A stretch of 64,000 nucleotides of DNA from Athripsodes cinereus (taxonomy: Eukaryota; Arthropoda; Insecta; Trichoptera; Leptoceridae): contig OX388322.1 of the NCBI GenBank assembly GCA_947579605.1, positions 1,178,001 through 1,242,000 on the forward strand. The letters run 5' to 3'. Positions 1 through 11,445 of this stretch are shown here, one piece after another. Position 1 is the first letter of the stretch. Each line of letters opens with the position of its first letter. The notes beneath the pieces were generated by a model. It was given only the letters and a program-made list of their open reading frames with translations, searched no databases and had not been told where the DNA came from. A program made the position numbers and the translations under genes.

Positions 1-480
1 GACAATGGAGAACGCTTTAGAGCCATGATTAATGACATTTTCGTGCCTGGATTGGAAGATGTTGATATGGACGACCTTTGGTTTCAACAAGACGGCGCTA
101 CATGACATACAGCCAACGAAACAATGAATTTATTGAAGGAAACTTTTGGTGAGCGCATTAGCTCACGCCGTGGATGTGTGGCGCCGCCTCCAAGATCGTT
201 CGATTTTACACCGCTGGACTATTTTTTGTGAGGTTATGTGAAGTAGCTTGTCTACGCAGATAAACCCGAGACGATTGACGCCTTGGAAGAGAATATTCAG
301 CGCCGTTGCCATTGACGACCGAAATAATTAAAACTATTATTTCGCTCATCAATATTGGCAATGGTTTGCTGAAATCGATCGCGATCTATATAAAATCAAG
401 TAACAAAAGTGCATTGTAGAATGCTCGTTCAAAAACATTCAAATTGTCTCGAAACTGTCACATAGATACTTCAAAAATAG
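1..480 (+). pseudogene. mariner transposase remnant, DD41D type, C-terminal part
   Basis: Frame 1 reads NGERFRAMINDIFVPGLED, then WFQQDGAT, KETFGERISSRRG and FTPLDYFL, the C-terminal half of a Tc1/mariner transposase. The aspartate of QQD (codon at 91) and that of LDYF (codon at 217) are separated by 41 residues, the spacing of the DD41D (rosa-like) group. Stop codons replace the cysteine after DGAT and the tryptophan after DYFL, and more follow, so the copy is dead. The 5' half and one terminal repeat lie left of the window. The right end was not located precisely. Confidence 0.85.
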
Positions 481-844
481 ACGATATCACGATTATGCAC
501 GATATCACTGTATAACTATTATTTTCTACTGCATATTTGGTATAACAATGACTGATGTGTTTTTTATTGTAATATAAGCACACAATGCATTAACATAATA
601 TAATATTCAGTACGTAGGTCTATCTATAAAGAGTATTCATTATATTTTGTAAATAATCAATATATTTATATTGTATAGTTTGACTGTAAATTCAAAGGAA
701 TAATAGTAAGTAATGCGACCAAACAAATAATGCAACCAAAATAATTACATATCAAGAGTCAGTTCGTTTCACACAAAAAAAGAAAGCTAAAAGCACATTA
801 TTTTCGTAATATTCAGGTACTAACTTTTCGACTATTCAGTCAAT
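481..844. other. AT-rich spacer, nothing recognised
   Basis: No coding potential, tandem repeat or terminal repeat was seen. Confidence 0.4.
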
Positions 845-1012
845 GGCAGGTGTTCGAAAAATAAAGAAGTTTTATATCTTAAATTCAGCGAATAGGTTTG
901 TCACCCATCCTGAACGTCTTAATTATTAATGTAAATTACATGCAGCTGGTCTGCTGGCTATCCATAGGCACTTGTGGGATATGCCGTGATGGTATAGTAG
1001 TAGTACCTAGTA
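845..1012 (+). repeat. Dispersed repeat B fragment
   Basis: It matches the second half of the ~250-bp B family (see 43558-43803), ending in GGGATATGCCGTGATGGTAT and a (TAG)n tail. Confidence 0.7.
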
Positions 1013-1424
1013 GTCAAAAAACTCGATAAATTACAACGAAGAAAATTATTCAATCTAAGATAAGGTGAAAATGTGTATTAACTCATTTGTATTTAATCTT
1101 TTGATATCAAGTATTTGCGTTTAATTGCTGTTATCTTTATGCAACCGATTATTTACATAATATTGAAATACTTTATATAATCAAATCGATTTTTACCAGA
1201 CAGGAAATACGGAAACCTCAAAAACAATATTTAACAACGATAAGATGATAGCATAATGATGTGATTAAAAATAATTGTTTTTTTTTCAAAGATATACTAG
1301 ATCGGTAATTCATGAAAAATTTGTCATGGAGCACAAAAATTCCGAAAAAATGTACCGCGCTGCAAGTCTAATATGTTTGTTTTTTTTTTCCATTTTATTG
1401 ATTTCGTTATCAGAGAGACATCTT

Positions 1425-1640
1425 TCGTCTTTCAAAGGTACATCGATAGCGTTTAGTCGAAAGATTCCTACGTGGTGGATTAGGCAGTCCAGTCCTTCAG
1501 GCTGCCCACCATGGCACCTCCTGTGTGGACAAATATGTAATATGTAAGTCCCCAGACTTCTGAGATATCCGGGTGGTTAGTTGGGTCTCCTTCAATGATC
1601 AAGCCACGGGTTCTCGGACGCCCGCGCTTCCTCACACCTC
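1425..1640 (+). repeat. Dispersed repeat E, copy 1
   Basis: It shares CCTTCAGGCTGCCCACCATG, the segment around TCCCCAGACTTCTG, and ATCCGGGTGG with the inverted copy at 3665-3868. A weaker fragment is near 24700-24760. Class unknown. Confidence 0.7.
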
Positions 1641-2368
1641 CTCATTCAAATAGATACTTGTTTACGAGTATTATAATATGCATGTTACTATTACTTATAG
1701 CCCAATGTATGTATGTTTGCTGTATGTAACATATATGGTTGTATTATTTATTGTACCTATTGTATTTTATTGCATTATTATATTATCGAATAGTTATTTA
1801 TACAACGATGACTTCACTTTCTCACTCTATCTACTCGTATGTATCAGTTTGCCATGTATAGGTACCTATATATCACAACATCTATGTATACAATATAACT
1901 TAAAAAGCATAGACAGATAGTGCCTTCATTGTAATAATATCAAAATGTTCTAATTCCACTTTAAAAACAAAAATAATAACCTTATCTATCTATAACATCA
2001 CAATAAGTGTGGTATCTAGTATACTATGTTAAGAGGAAGACTGAATCAAATAAAATATCATGAATAGGTAAAATGGCTGTATATTTTGACTATGAATATT
2101 TGCACGTATACATACATGTATGTACATAAATATTAAATCTATGTATATGCGTGTCTGGCCATAGTAAAGTAATGATAATAATAATAGGAGTAGCCTCTCG
2201 CACGATTGTGTTACATTTACCACAGTGTTATAGAGTTATTGGCATTATATTACCTATACAACTAGGTAGGTACACTATTTACAACTGTAAATAGTATAAG
2301 CAAACTTTATACGTAATAATATATCACCTCGATACGTGAAAATATATTAGGATCGTAGTGCTAGTACG
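1641..2368. other. AT-rich spacer, nothing recognised
   Basis: Apparent open frames here are short, AT-rich and without recognisable motifs. Confidence 0.4.
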
Positions 2369-3342
2369 CAGGGCCCCATCTAGTTATTCGGTCGCTCCGG
2401 GTAAAAATAATATTTGCCGCCCTTTACAATAAAAACATTCAGACGTCTCGATTGGAGTACCATGTTTACACAATGTAACATTGTGCAAAATGTATTCTAA
2501 AAAAGTGAGAAAGGCGTCTCAACGATTACGAATTTGCTCTAGGCTGGCTTAAGTGATCACTTTCGGTGTCCATGGATAGCATTCACCAATTCCACCATTC
2601 TCACTGTCAGGATGTAAGGTCCACCAATCGAGAGACATTTAATGCAAACAATAGAAGCACGATTTTTTGGGATCTCATATAGAACAATGTTATTTCACAA
2701 TTTCCTCGAATTAGTTCAATACTATTTTCTCAAAATCTCATATTCGATATATTTTAGTTTTAATGATAGAACGTCCAGCGTCCTGCTAGAAGGACTACAT
2801 GTCCTACCGGTAGGATGCAATGTCTTTGGTTATTGGAGGCTTTCTAAGCCTGCTAGCAGGATACAATAAAAGCAGATATATAGTGCATCTCTTTCTCTTT
2901 TAGCGAGTTTTTGAATCATCTTTCTACAATCAGTTGATTCGAAATGGCTGCGAGTATAAGACGTGCTGTCCGCGTTCGCGCTAAAGCAACATATTTCGAC
3001 GAACAAAATGGCGGAAACGCGTGGAGTCGTACTGCCAGAAGTATGGAAATCCAAGCTCATGTCCTGCCGGAAGGTCCTTCTGGAAGGACATGAGCTTGGA
3101 CATTCTATCATTAACTGCCTTTCCGAAAACAGATTTATAAACCTTTTCATTAGGTATCAATATTCAAAATTTTATAAATTCTCTTAAATTTCTACAGGAT
3201 ATATGAATTTAAAATATTTCACAATTTCTTCGGTTTTCTTAAAAAATATTACATTCACGATGCCAGGGGTTGAAAACTCAGACATGAATTTCGTCGATCT
3301 GGGCATTTGCTCGACTTGCTCCCCCACCTAGATCGGGCCCTG
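2369..3342. mobile_element. hAT-like non-autonomous element
   Basis: The ends read CAGGGCCCCATCTAG and, inverted, CAGGGCCCGATCTAG (14 of 15 identical), of hAT style. The flanks CTAGTACG and TTAGTCGT are at best a decayed 8-bp duplication. The interior contains a near-perfect 51-bp palindrome at 3050-3100 (25-base arms with two mismatches) and a short AGGACAT-type hairpin near 2790-2815. No transposase remains. Confidence 0.65.
3050..3100. repeat. 51-bp near-perfect palindrome
   Basis: Arms start TCCAAGCTCATGTCCT on both strands. Only two pairs mismatch over 25 bases, and the centre is essentially loopless. It lies inside the hAT-like element at 2369-3342. Confidence 0.85.
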
Positions 3343-3664
3343 TTAGTCGTATAGTAACGAGATTAAAAATATAATAATGGTGTATATACTTGAAGAATAC
3401 AGATGGCTCATATAGCCAAATGTGAACGTCTACCCTTAATAAATTAATCTCTTTGGCAGGATTGCTGTAGTATGCAAAAGTGAAATGTTTTCGAGGGAAT
3501 TGATTAAACTTTATAAATAATATTAAATTGACATTTTCGACCGACGGTTCTTGCTGGAAGTTTATTTATTCATTCATAAAAAACAAATACCTACATCAAT
3601 AGATTTTTTTAAGATTTTTAATATTAAATCAGATACAGATACTAGATTAACAATTAAAAACTCA
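3343..3664. other. AT-rich spacer, nothing recognised
   Basis: No gene or named repeat seen. Confidence 0.4.
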
Positions 3665-3868
3665 TAGCAGGAAGATCTTTGTCATATACATTGAAGGACC
3701 CACCGTCCACCCGGATACCGCAGAAGTCTGGGGACTTCCATTTACCCGAAATACTACACTAAACAAATCTTGTCCACACCGAAGGTGCCATAGTGGGCAG
3801 CCTGAAGGGCTGGCCGGCCAAAATACCCCCGTGTGTGGAATCTTTTGACTACACTCCTTCGATCTCTC
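3665..3868 (-). repeat. Dispersed repeat E, copy 2 (inverted)
   Basis: Reverse complement matches copy 1 at 1425-1640 over the CTTCAGGCTGCCCAC core, the AGTCCCCAGACTTCTG segment and the upstream AAAGATTCC stretch. Confidence 0.7.
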
Positions 3869-4029
3869 TCTAACCGAGAGAAGCAAGCATAGTAATAAAA
3901 CATATATCTTTACAAAATAAATCAAATAAACAAGTTTTCTTAACCTAGGTTACAAAAGTTAAAAAAAAATTATAAAAAATAAAAATGAAAGTACGAAAAT
4001 ATTTACAAAATTTGCATATATTTTGGACC

Positions 4030-4380
4030 AAAAGCTGAGTTGAGGTGTCCAGTGATTTTTTCTAGGTTTTCAGGCGGGCGAACCCGAGGGTCGCCGTTAC
4101 CGGGGCTGTTGCAGAGACGCTTCCCTCCCCAAGGGACATCCCAACCAGACTTAATACTCTCCACCAAGGGAGACAGGACAACACAAAGACGAAAAAAACG
4201 AGTTCGCCCGGGACAGCCACAATCACACAAGGCAAAATCAACCATCAAGCTCTCCCAAGTGAGCCCGGCTCACGCAGGAGATCCCACCGAGATACCCAGA
4301 CATCTACAAACTTCAAAAAGGTCCTGAAGTTCCCAGGACAAGTCATCAACTCCGCAAACCAGAAGGGTCTAGGAGTGTCA
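4030..4380. other. GC-rich islet, possibly decayed retroelement sequence
   Basis: Composition rises sharply above the AT-rich surroundings. A 95-codon frame on the plus strand (4040-4327) is arginine/proline-rich with no recognised domain. The left border (around GAGTTGAGGTGTCCAG) resembles a short piece near 10895-10920, so it is probably part of a dispersed repeat rather than a host gene. Confidence 0.35.
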
Positions 4381-4490
4381 TCATCTTTGTCATATATTAG
4401 TCAGACTGTCGAGACAAAATTATAGCTCCTCTCAAACTATATTTATACCTGGCCATAAACCCACACTTTTGTAGTCCACCACGTGAAATG

Positions 4491-4940
4491 TTAAATTAAT
4501 TTATACATAAAACACTTATTTGGTACTTCCACTGTGATCTTATTGGACGCGAGCCGGCTTTCAAGAGCTTCCGCTCTCATCATCAGACTAGCGTCTTCTT
4601 CTTCTTTTCGTGTCGGTCAGCAACGACAAATAACAAAAACACCAAATTCACATCTACACTCCCATTCCCTCCCAGAAAGCAACGACTTCTCTTGCAGCTC
4701 CCCCTAGGTGAGTTCGTCCCACGAATTCCTCCCAGTGACACTGTCTGGGAGCCATTGGGCATGTCAGGAGGTGTCCAGTGTCTTGCTCCTCTCCACAGTC
4801 ACACGCCGTGCTCCCAGCCAAGCCCCATCTCTGGAGGTTCTTTCTAGTGCGTATTAGACTAGCGTAAAGTGATTACTACTTAATCGTAAAGCACAGGGGA
4901 AGTACTAAATAAGTGTTTTATTTATAGTTAATAAATTTAA
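4491..4940. mobile_element. Foldback element with conserved-type core, split by a LINE
   Basis: With the LINE at 4595-4855 and one copy of its 10-bp target duplication removed, two arms of about 45 bases (left 4491-4536, right about 4892-4940) are inverted copies around ACACTTATTT and GTACTTCC. The centre contains GCCGGCTTTC and CTCATCATCAG, like the cores at 44269-44382 and 51524-51727. Confidence 0.65.
4595..4855 (-). mobile_element. 5'-truncated LINE insertion with 10-bp target duplication
   Basis: Minus-strand frame 4654-4851 encodes the end of a non-LTR reverse transcriptase ORF: RTRKNLQRWGLAGSTACDCG, then a CG...QDTGHLLTCP zinc-knuckle-like motif, stopping at 4654. A (GAA)n tail at 4595-4606 marks the 3' end. 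AGACTAGCGT is repeated exactly at 4585-4594 and 4856-4865, so this is a target-primed insertion. Confidence 0.88.
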
Positions 4941-5042
4941 CTTTATATAATACTTTATTACCTTTTGACCTTACCGAACTCACTTTGTTTGTGACGTCCT
5001 TTCCTCCAATAAAGGGAGGTATTCCTTTTTTCCTCTTTTTTT

Positions 5043-5541
5043 CAGGATCAATCGCTTAATGCAACCGGCTTCCAAACACAGAAAGAGAGAATGATTGGAC
5101 CCTAACTTGTGATTTTCCTACCACTTTCATTTGTTGTGTGTGTTTTGCATGTAATGATCAATTTCTTTTATGATTACAGATATACTAAACATATTATACA
5201 CTACGCTTAGAAGAAACTGCTTGTGTAATTGATTGTGGCTATGAAATGCAACTAGTTTTAAGAATTTCAATCTAGTCTTAAGATATTTTGTATAATTTAG
5301 GCTAACAACTAGTACGTAGTAAATACGTAACTGTAAGTTAATTTTAAGTTCTTTTGTAAACAATGGAGTCGGTGGACATTAACGGTTGTATTTAAATTTT
5401 GGGGAGGATTTTGTCGGGGATAGCCCTTCAGGCGAACCTTGAGCCCTTCCTTGAGAAGAATTTGCATGAAGAGTATGGATGACATGGGAATTGACATTCC
5501 TGCAACATCCATGGGTGAGGGAGGGTGCAACCCTTAATGTA
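5043..5541 (+). repeat. Dispersed repeat D, long copy 1
   Basis: About 500 bp that match 17408-17905 from TCAGGATCAATCGCTTA-type sequence through GTGGACATTAACGGTTG to the end GGTGCAACCCTTAATGT. The last ~150 bp are best conserved and recur at 34330-34467 and 56742-56805. There is no coding frame, tRNA-like promoter or terminal inverted repeat; class unknown. Confidence 0.75.
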
Positions 5542-5561
5542 ATACTTTATTACTACCACTA

Positions 5562-5632
5562 CTATTATAGGGTACCATCACGGCATATCCCACAAGTGGG
5601 GGTAGCCAACTAGCAAACCAGTTGCATGTTAT
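5562..5632 (-). repeat. Dispersed repeat B fragment
   Basis: It matches the B-family end (CATCACGGCATATCCCACAA) with an ACTACTATT tail on its left. Confidence 0.7.
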
Positions 5633-5639
5633 TTAAACT

Positions 5640-6238
5640 ATGCAATATGTACCTACTCTCCGTTCCAATGAAAAAGTCGTGGAGGCAGCGGGCGTCGATT
5701 AGCGACACCGAGGCCTGCCACCACCCTTCAACACTCCAGCTGATGTTAGGTTGAATTCTGCACAAAACATTGGGCAGAAGCCAACGGTCTTTATCAAGAC
5801 AAATTATAATTTGTTTTTTCAAGACTACTTGTACGAAGAGTACCCAAAAAATTATCATTATATAAGAGTAAATGGCGCTCGATCCTTTCTGTCTACCCCG
5901 CGAGGGAATCGGCGTGATGGTGTGTATGTGTATATATTTATTTCCTGAGAGAAGCAGGGTATATACTACACTAGTATATTATAAATAATAGTATGTATGT
6001 GTACTTGATGGGTAATATCGCATTGACCCACAGGTCACGCGAGTGACGACGGTGAAGTAATTTGCTTAAAATACATTCGGCAATAATATAACCACCTGTA
6101 TTTGCATATTATAAATCTATTTATGTATGGATGGATGGAAAAACTTGTAAAAATTCACCAATAGGCTACATTTAGGTACGTAGGTATGTTTTTTTAGGCG
6201 AGAAAATTTGATGAAGGAAAGGAGGGAGAGAGCATTCC
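5640..6238. other. AT-rich spacer, nothing recognised
   Basis: No gene, terminal repeat or family match seen. Confidence 0.4.
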
Positions 6239-6478
6239 CTTTGCCACCCATCCTGAAGGTCTAAATTTTTTGTTCTAGCATACTTAGCTAGCATGTTTAT
6301 TTTAAGTGCAGCTGGTCTTCTGGCATCACGTCTGGCTGGTCATCACGATATGCCGTGATGGTATGGTATAGTGGTTGTAGTAGTAGCAGCAGCAATTTTT
6401 TTATTGGCACGTAAAAGACAGCTAGTCTAAATGCAGCTAGTCTGCTGGCTACCCAACTTGTGTGAAAAGTCATGATGG
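6239..6478 (+). repeat. Two partial B repeats in tandem
   Basis: Units at 6239-6385 and 6418-6478 both end in the ATGGTAT plus short-tandem tail (TAGTAG and TAGATAGATA). Confidence 0.6.
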
Positions 6479-6489
6479 TATAGATAGAT

Positions 6490-7217
6490 AGATAAAAATA
6501 ATTTAATTGATCAAAATTTCGTAGACACGAAACCGCGTCGTCCGACTCTAAACCCGAGCACTTACAATCCGACGTCAAAGAAGTGCTAAGAGGATGCAAT
6601 AATCACAAATTTGAATTCTAAGTCACGCAAAAGTTGTGAGCGATTGATGAATATAATATGTAAATTCAACCTCATTCACTCTTTTTTCACGTTTCAAGTC
6701 TTCTTCTGACATCTCAAAAAACTCAATGATCTAGATCAGTGGTTCCCAGAGTTGACTGGGTTCTGACCCATCTAACAAAAATATTGAATTAAACATTCTT
6801 TCCCTGCGTTCTCGAGTGTTCCCTTATGGACAAAATAACACAATGAATAATGTTTGGAATGAGTCAATAACCAATGTTTACTAAATATAATATGTTGCTG
6901 AAATTCCAGTCAATCAGGTCCAATTGAAAGGACAAAGTAGCAGGTCAAAGTCGGCGAAACTATAATTCATGTTATTGCATCATAAACAGAAGGATGACAT
7001 ACCGCTTACCTATAGAATAATAATATGAACCCATTGCTGCTGAACTGCCAATAGTCTTGTTATCAACGTGTGAATAATAGGTAAATATATTAGATAAATA
7101 ATACTGCTTGTTTATGGTCTAAATGTGTGTACCTATATGTTTTTTTTTTATTTCTATAATTTCTGTTGATGTACATATTTGTTTCTTATGTATGTTTTTT
7201 TTATTTTAATTTTATTA
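6490..7217. other. Spacer with an isolated hAT-like end
   Basis: CAGTGGTTCCCAGAG at 6737 is a typical hAT left terminus, but no partner end was found. The rest is unrecognised. Confidence 0.4.
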
Positions 7218-7372
7218 CCGGGTTAGTTGGAAGACATCGCATTCTAGCGACAAGCTCGTCCTCTGTACATTGAATTGTATTTTACTGATATTTTTGTGAT
7301 ACTTTGTATTGATTTGAAATAATGTAACCAATGTACTGAGAAGAAAATAATGAAAATAATAACACTTTATTG
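7218..7372 (+). repeat. Dispersed repeat C (LINE-tail-like)
   Basis: It belongs to a family reading GGTTAGTTGGAAGAGATCGC, then a CTCGTCCTCTGTA segment and an AATAAA-rich tail. Other copies: 18075, 21127, 32200, 33121, 35930, 36412, 54773, 55100. The layout (constant 3' end, AATAAA, A/T tail) suggests the 3' end of a non-LTR element. Confidence 0.6.
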
Positions 7373-7860
7373 ATATGAAAAAAAATCATGAGCAATTGGC
7401 GAACTTATTGCCTGGAAGCAATATCTTCCAGCTAACCAACAGAATAAAATAAATAGATAAACTACAAAGAAGATAATAATATATATGTACCTCAATGAGA
7501 GGGTGCTTGGAGAAGTGGCCGTCCGAGGATCAAATAGCTAATAGATCATGACAGCAAATCTTGTCTTAGTCTTGTCTTGAACATGACAAACTATGTAGAA
7601 AATTGCTTTTTTTTTTAATGCTGCATCCTGCCATACAGATTCAAGGTAAATTTCTAAGCCGGTTGGCTGTATCAGTGGTTACCTCATGTAGGTCTCGCCC
7701 TATCAAATTCTAAGCCATAAAGGAGTCATTCCACAATACGGTTTATTATCATCCATTCTGAGCCCTATTCACACTCAGGACTAGAGGACAAACACCATCG
7801 GCGCATATGACCTGTACATCTGCCATGTCCTGTTCATAGTCTATTTAATGTGGACCATTG
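7373..7860. other. Spacer, nothing recognised
   Basis: No gene or repeat family identified. Confidence 0.4.
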
Positions 7861-7868
7861 GTTAAGAC

Positions 7869-8364
7869 TAGTGATGTGAGAAGAGAATTTCTCCTCTGAT
7901 GGAAAAGAAATTTTTCTTCATAATTTTTCTTAGTGGTATTATGACCTTTCGCCCAGTACAATTCGCAGCCAACCAGATTGATCCAAAAATTTGTGGGGCT
8001 GATTAAGGCCCAAATCAGAGTTATTAACACTTTTTTCCATGTACGTACCAGCAATTTTTTTTTACTTAAATATGGGCATGTGGGGTGTCGAACATTAAAA
8101 TTTTTCATCAGTTTTTAGCTCTTTTTTCTATGTAGGTACCTGACATTTTTTTGTTTCCATAATTAATTGTAGCCATATTTGTGATAAATTGTCTCAACAT
8201 TTGTACATTGTTATTGATTGGTTGAATAAAGTATTTATTATTATTACACTGTTAAATAAAAAATAATAAAAAAATCTCCGAAAATTCTTTACTTCGAGAA
8301 ATTTACCGAGAAATTTCTCGGTTAATTTCTCGAAAAATTATTTCTTGAGAATTCCACAACACTA
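7869..8364. mobile_element. hAT MITE with perfect 8-bp target duplication
   Basis: Terminal repeats are TAGTGATGTG and, inverted, TAGTGTTGTG. GTTAAGAC occurs exactly at 7861-7868 and 8365-8372. The interior has palindromic CCGAGAAATTTCTCGG near the right end and no coding frame of note. Confidence 0.85.
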
Positions 8365-8462
8365 GTTAAGACGCAGGTTTAATTTCGGTATTCGTACAGA
8401 GCGAAATAAAAATGGATGAATGTGATGAAATCAAAAGCATTAGCAAGTATAGAAGCCCAGGT

Positions 8463-8569
8463 GTCGGCAAACTCCTCTTTCACGACACAAGCTTTAAGCT
8501 TACTGTGAAAGGTGTACAAGGTTGTATTTGGGTTTATAACAAAACCCAGATATATCTTTAAAAAAAATA
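8463..8569 (+). repeat. SINE A, 3' part
   Basis: It matches the 3' half of the tRNA-derived SINE described at 56562-56729, ending CAGATATATCTTT with an A-rich tail. Confidence 0.75.
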
Positions 8570-9351
8570 TTCTTAAAAGATCATTTAATGTTTCACATTA
8601 ACTGAAATACTTAGAGCTACACCATAAACAGTCTCACATTGACCAATATTGTGTAGGTCGAGTGGGTCTAATGAGAAAGAATTCAAACGTGAGATCTTTC
8701 GATCGAAAGTTCGAGACTTTGCCATCAGGCTGTCATCCGTCGGTGCTTGGAGGAAGTTAATTTCTAATAATTATTTACAATCAGGTTTCTCGATTAAAGG
8801 GGATTGTACCACAATACAACATTTATTATATGTAAATGAACATTGTTCATATTATACTGTAGGTACAGTCTACATACAAAATAATAGATGCCTGCCTATA
8901 GGTGAAAATAATAGGAAGGGAACTTAATGATACAAACAGTTAATAGGTAGGTACCTACCTACAATGTATTGGGTTCGGTATTACTTAATGAATAATTGAA
9001 TATGCGGACAATGGTCATTTACCTTCCTAAATAGTAAATTCAATACAACAACAAACCCATAACGTACACGCTACACACAACCATGTAAATATATAATATA
9101 ATGTAACTTATTAAATTATATATAGCTACCTGGATTATAATATATCGACTGTCTAGTTCCATAGCTCGACAAGTAGAAATGTCTAATATTCGAGAAATAG
9201 ACATTTTTCTTATTTTGATATCTTTATTTATTTGTTTCATAGAAACACACAGAGTTGACAAAACGCTCATAAAAGAAGAAAAAACAAATTGATCCGGTCA
9301 GGCCATGTATATTATTACATATGCTTTAAAAACACAAATAGAAAGTGAAAT
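8570..9351. other. AT-rich spacer, nothing recognised
   Basis: Open frames here lack motifs and look like chance. Confidence 0.4.
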
Positions 9352-9565
9352 ATCATCATCATCGCCCTCAACGTTCCTTTCGGGAGCACAGGACAGAAAC
9401 CAGCCTCCTCCATTCAGAGCATCTCTGTGCAAATTGTGTCACCTCTTTTCACGACATTCTCGGCCCTCTGATGTCGTTGTCATAGGAACGGTGTATTAGA
9501 GGTACGTCCGGGCCGAACCCTTGTGGACAGAAGGACAGTGCTCTTTTTGACCAACTATCATAGTG
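9352..9565 (-). pseudogene. LINE F C-terminal fragment, frameshifted
   Basis: The minus strand encodes a broken version of the ORF2 end seen intact at 62025-62174 (HRSYDNDIR, then a shifted frame to GGGWFLSCAPE), followed by a (GAT)n tail at 9352-9363. Confidence 0.7.
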
Positions 9566-9569
9566 AAAT

Positions 9570-11187
9570 ATAATAATCATATTATACATAATTATATAAT
9601 TATATAATAATCTCACTATTAAAGGTACAAGTTTTTTTGTTCCATTCAATAGTTACTATACTATAACCTCACACTATGTCCCAGGTGGGGTAGGCAAAGA
9701 GAAAGAAATGCCATATAGATATATTACACACTCCTTTCGCTCCCTCTACATCCATCCAGTTTCTCATACATGCATGCTGAATTCTCGTACTCAACACGCA
9801 AAATTAAACTTACTGGGCACTCGAAAACTTACGGAAAAAAGTGGGAGATCAATTTATTCTTTGCCAGGAGATCTATATCTTTTCAAATAAATAAACTAAG
9901 AATAAATACAACGCTCGTCTAAATTATAAGTTTGGGTGTAATTATATTTATATTATAGTTGTTCCTTAGTACAGACTATATATAATTATTTATTTTACAT
10001 AAATAAGCTGTAATAATAATTGTATGAATGAAATCACAGTGCGTGTACAATACTATATACTTAGTAATATAATATTACATATTAATTTGGAGATGTGTAT
10101 ATAAGTAAATTATTAATAACACCCAACACATAGGTACATAATTTTAAGTAGCAGCACTTTAATTTATGATTAAATAATAATAGCAAAACTACTTATTTAA
10201 TTAGCTGAATATAATTAATTATGTAGAAAAATAATAATTCAATTAATACCTGATACTTTCTAATTAACATTCACATTGCGCACATTTCAAATCGGAAACG
10301 TTTGCTTTATTTCCATAGAGTTAGACTTTAGAGCATTGACACAGGGAAATACTCACTTTGGTTCATGCGATTTTTTTAGTTGCTATTGACAAATTTTACC
10401 AAGCCTAAATCCAGAACTATTGATGGATCGATATTTTCAATTTCATTTGCATTCTCAATGTGATAATTACGCGACATGGTCGTATGACTAGTATTTCACA
10501 ATGTATTAAATTAAATTTAATAAAGTTTATAATCCCGTGATCGGTTTCGACGCGTTAATGTCACTAACGAGCAGATTGGAAACTCAAAATTCAATTTGCT
10601 TCAAGTCGTAGACCTAAGAATGATTATCATGAGATTTTGGTATTAAATTATCCGGTAGCTTACCTTATATTGTATAGAATCATAAATATACCTTATGATA
10701 GTTTTAGAAAATCAAAACCACAGGATCTATTATGATACAACAATATTGTAATAGATAGATAAAATACGAGATCAACTAGTAAATTTTTATTTTGTCAAAA
10801 TACAGATATGGCAGTAACAAGCAAAATTAATAGAATAATATTATACATATTATACCTATCTATCTACAAAACAAAAACAATATTATCTTGTGAACCAAAG
10901 GCCGAAGTAAGGTGTCCAGAGACTGTTAATATGACATAATCTATGTGTCTATAGAAGAATAAGACATAAGATGTAACATTTATTATTTATTATTTACATC
11001 TTTCCACGCGTCAGTGCGTACCTATATCAAATGGTTCAAGGACGCCCACTTCAATCAGTAATCACATTTCTATACTTAGTACAGTGTCTAGAGGTGAATA
11101 TGTGTTTTTTATTAGGTTACAATAACTACACAACTTTACATTAAGTTTAATAAAAAAGTTTATAAAAATAATGTCAAGGATCTAAAG
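9570..11187. other. Long AT-rich spacer
   Basis: Near 10540 there is TGATCGGTTTCGAC, similar to cores of the foldback elements but without visible arms. Around 10895-10920 there is a short match to the left part of the 4030-4380 islet. No genes. Confidence 0.4.
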
Positions 11188-11445
11188 CAGTGATTCCCAA
11201 AGTGGTCCAGGGGTCCACGAAAGACTCGATGGGGTCTACGGTGGCGTGACTAAAATATATGGGGGTTCACGAATCGTCGTAAACGGGGGTCCACGAATCC
11301 ATAGTTAAAGTATCGGATATTCGGGAAAAGTACCAGATACTTATTAAACATGTAATATTTTTTAAATCAGTATTGACATAACCAATAGTCGATACAAATA
11401 TCCGTTACATTGTAGAAAAAGGTACTGTGAGAAATTATTCTGTAA
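11188..11445 (+). mobile_element. hAT MITE fragment, disrupted by a Harbinger-like MITE
   Basis: It starts CAGTGATTCCCAAAGTGGTC and follows the complete relative at 19921-20630. The homology stops at the MITE inserted at 11446 and resumes for a few bases after 11919 (AAGAAAACCGAG). Confidence 0.75.

Noticed and set aside
1678..1920. 80-codon hydrophobic open frame
   Set aside because: AT-rich chance frame; hydrophobicity follows from T-rich codons.
4040..4327. 95-codon arginine/proline-rich gene
   Set aside because: No recognisable domain, both strands open because of GC-rich composition, and a partial repeat match elsewhere. Kept only as an unexplained islet.
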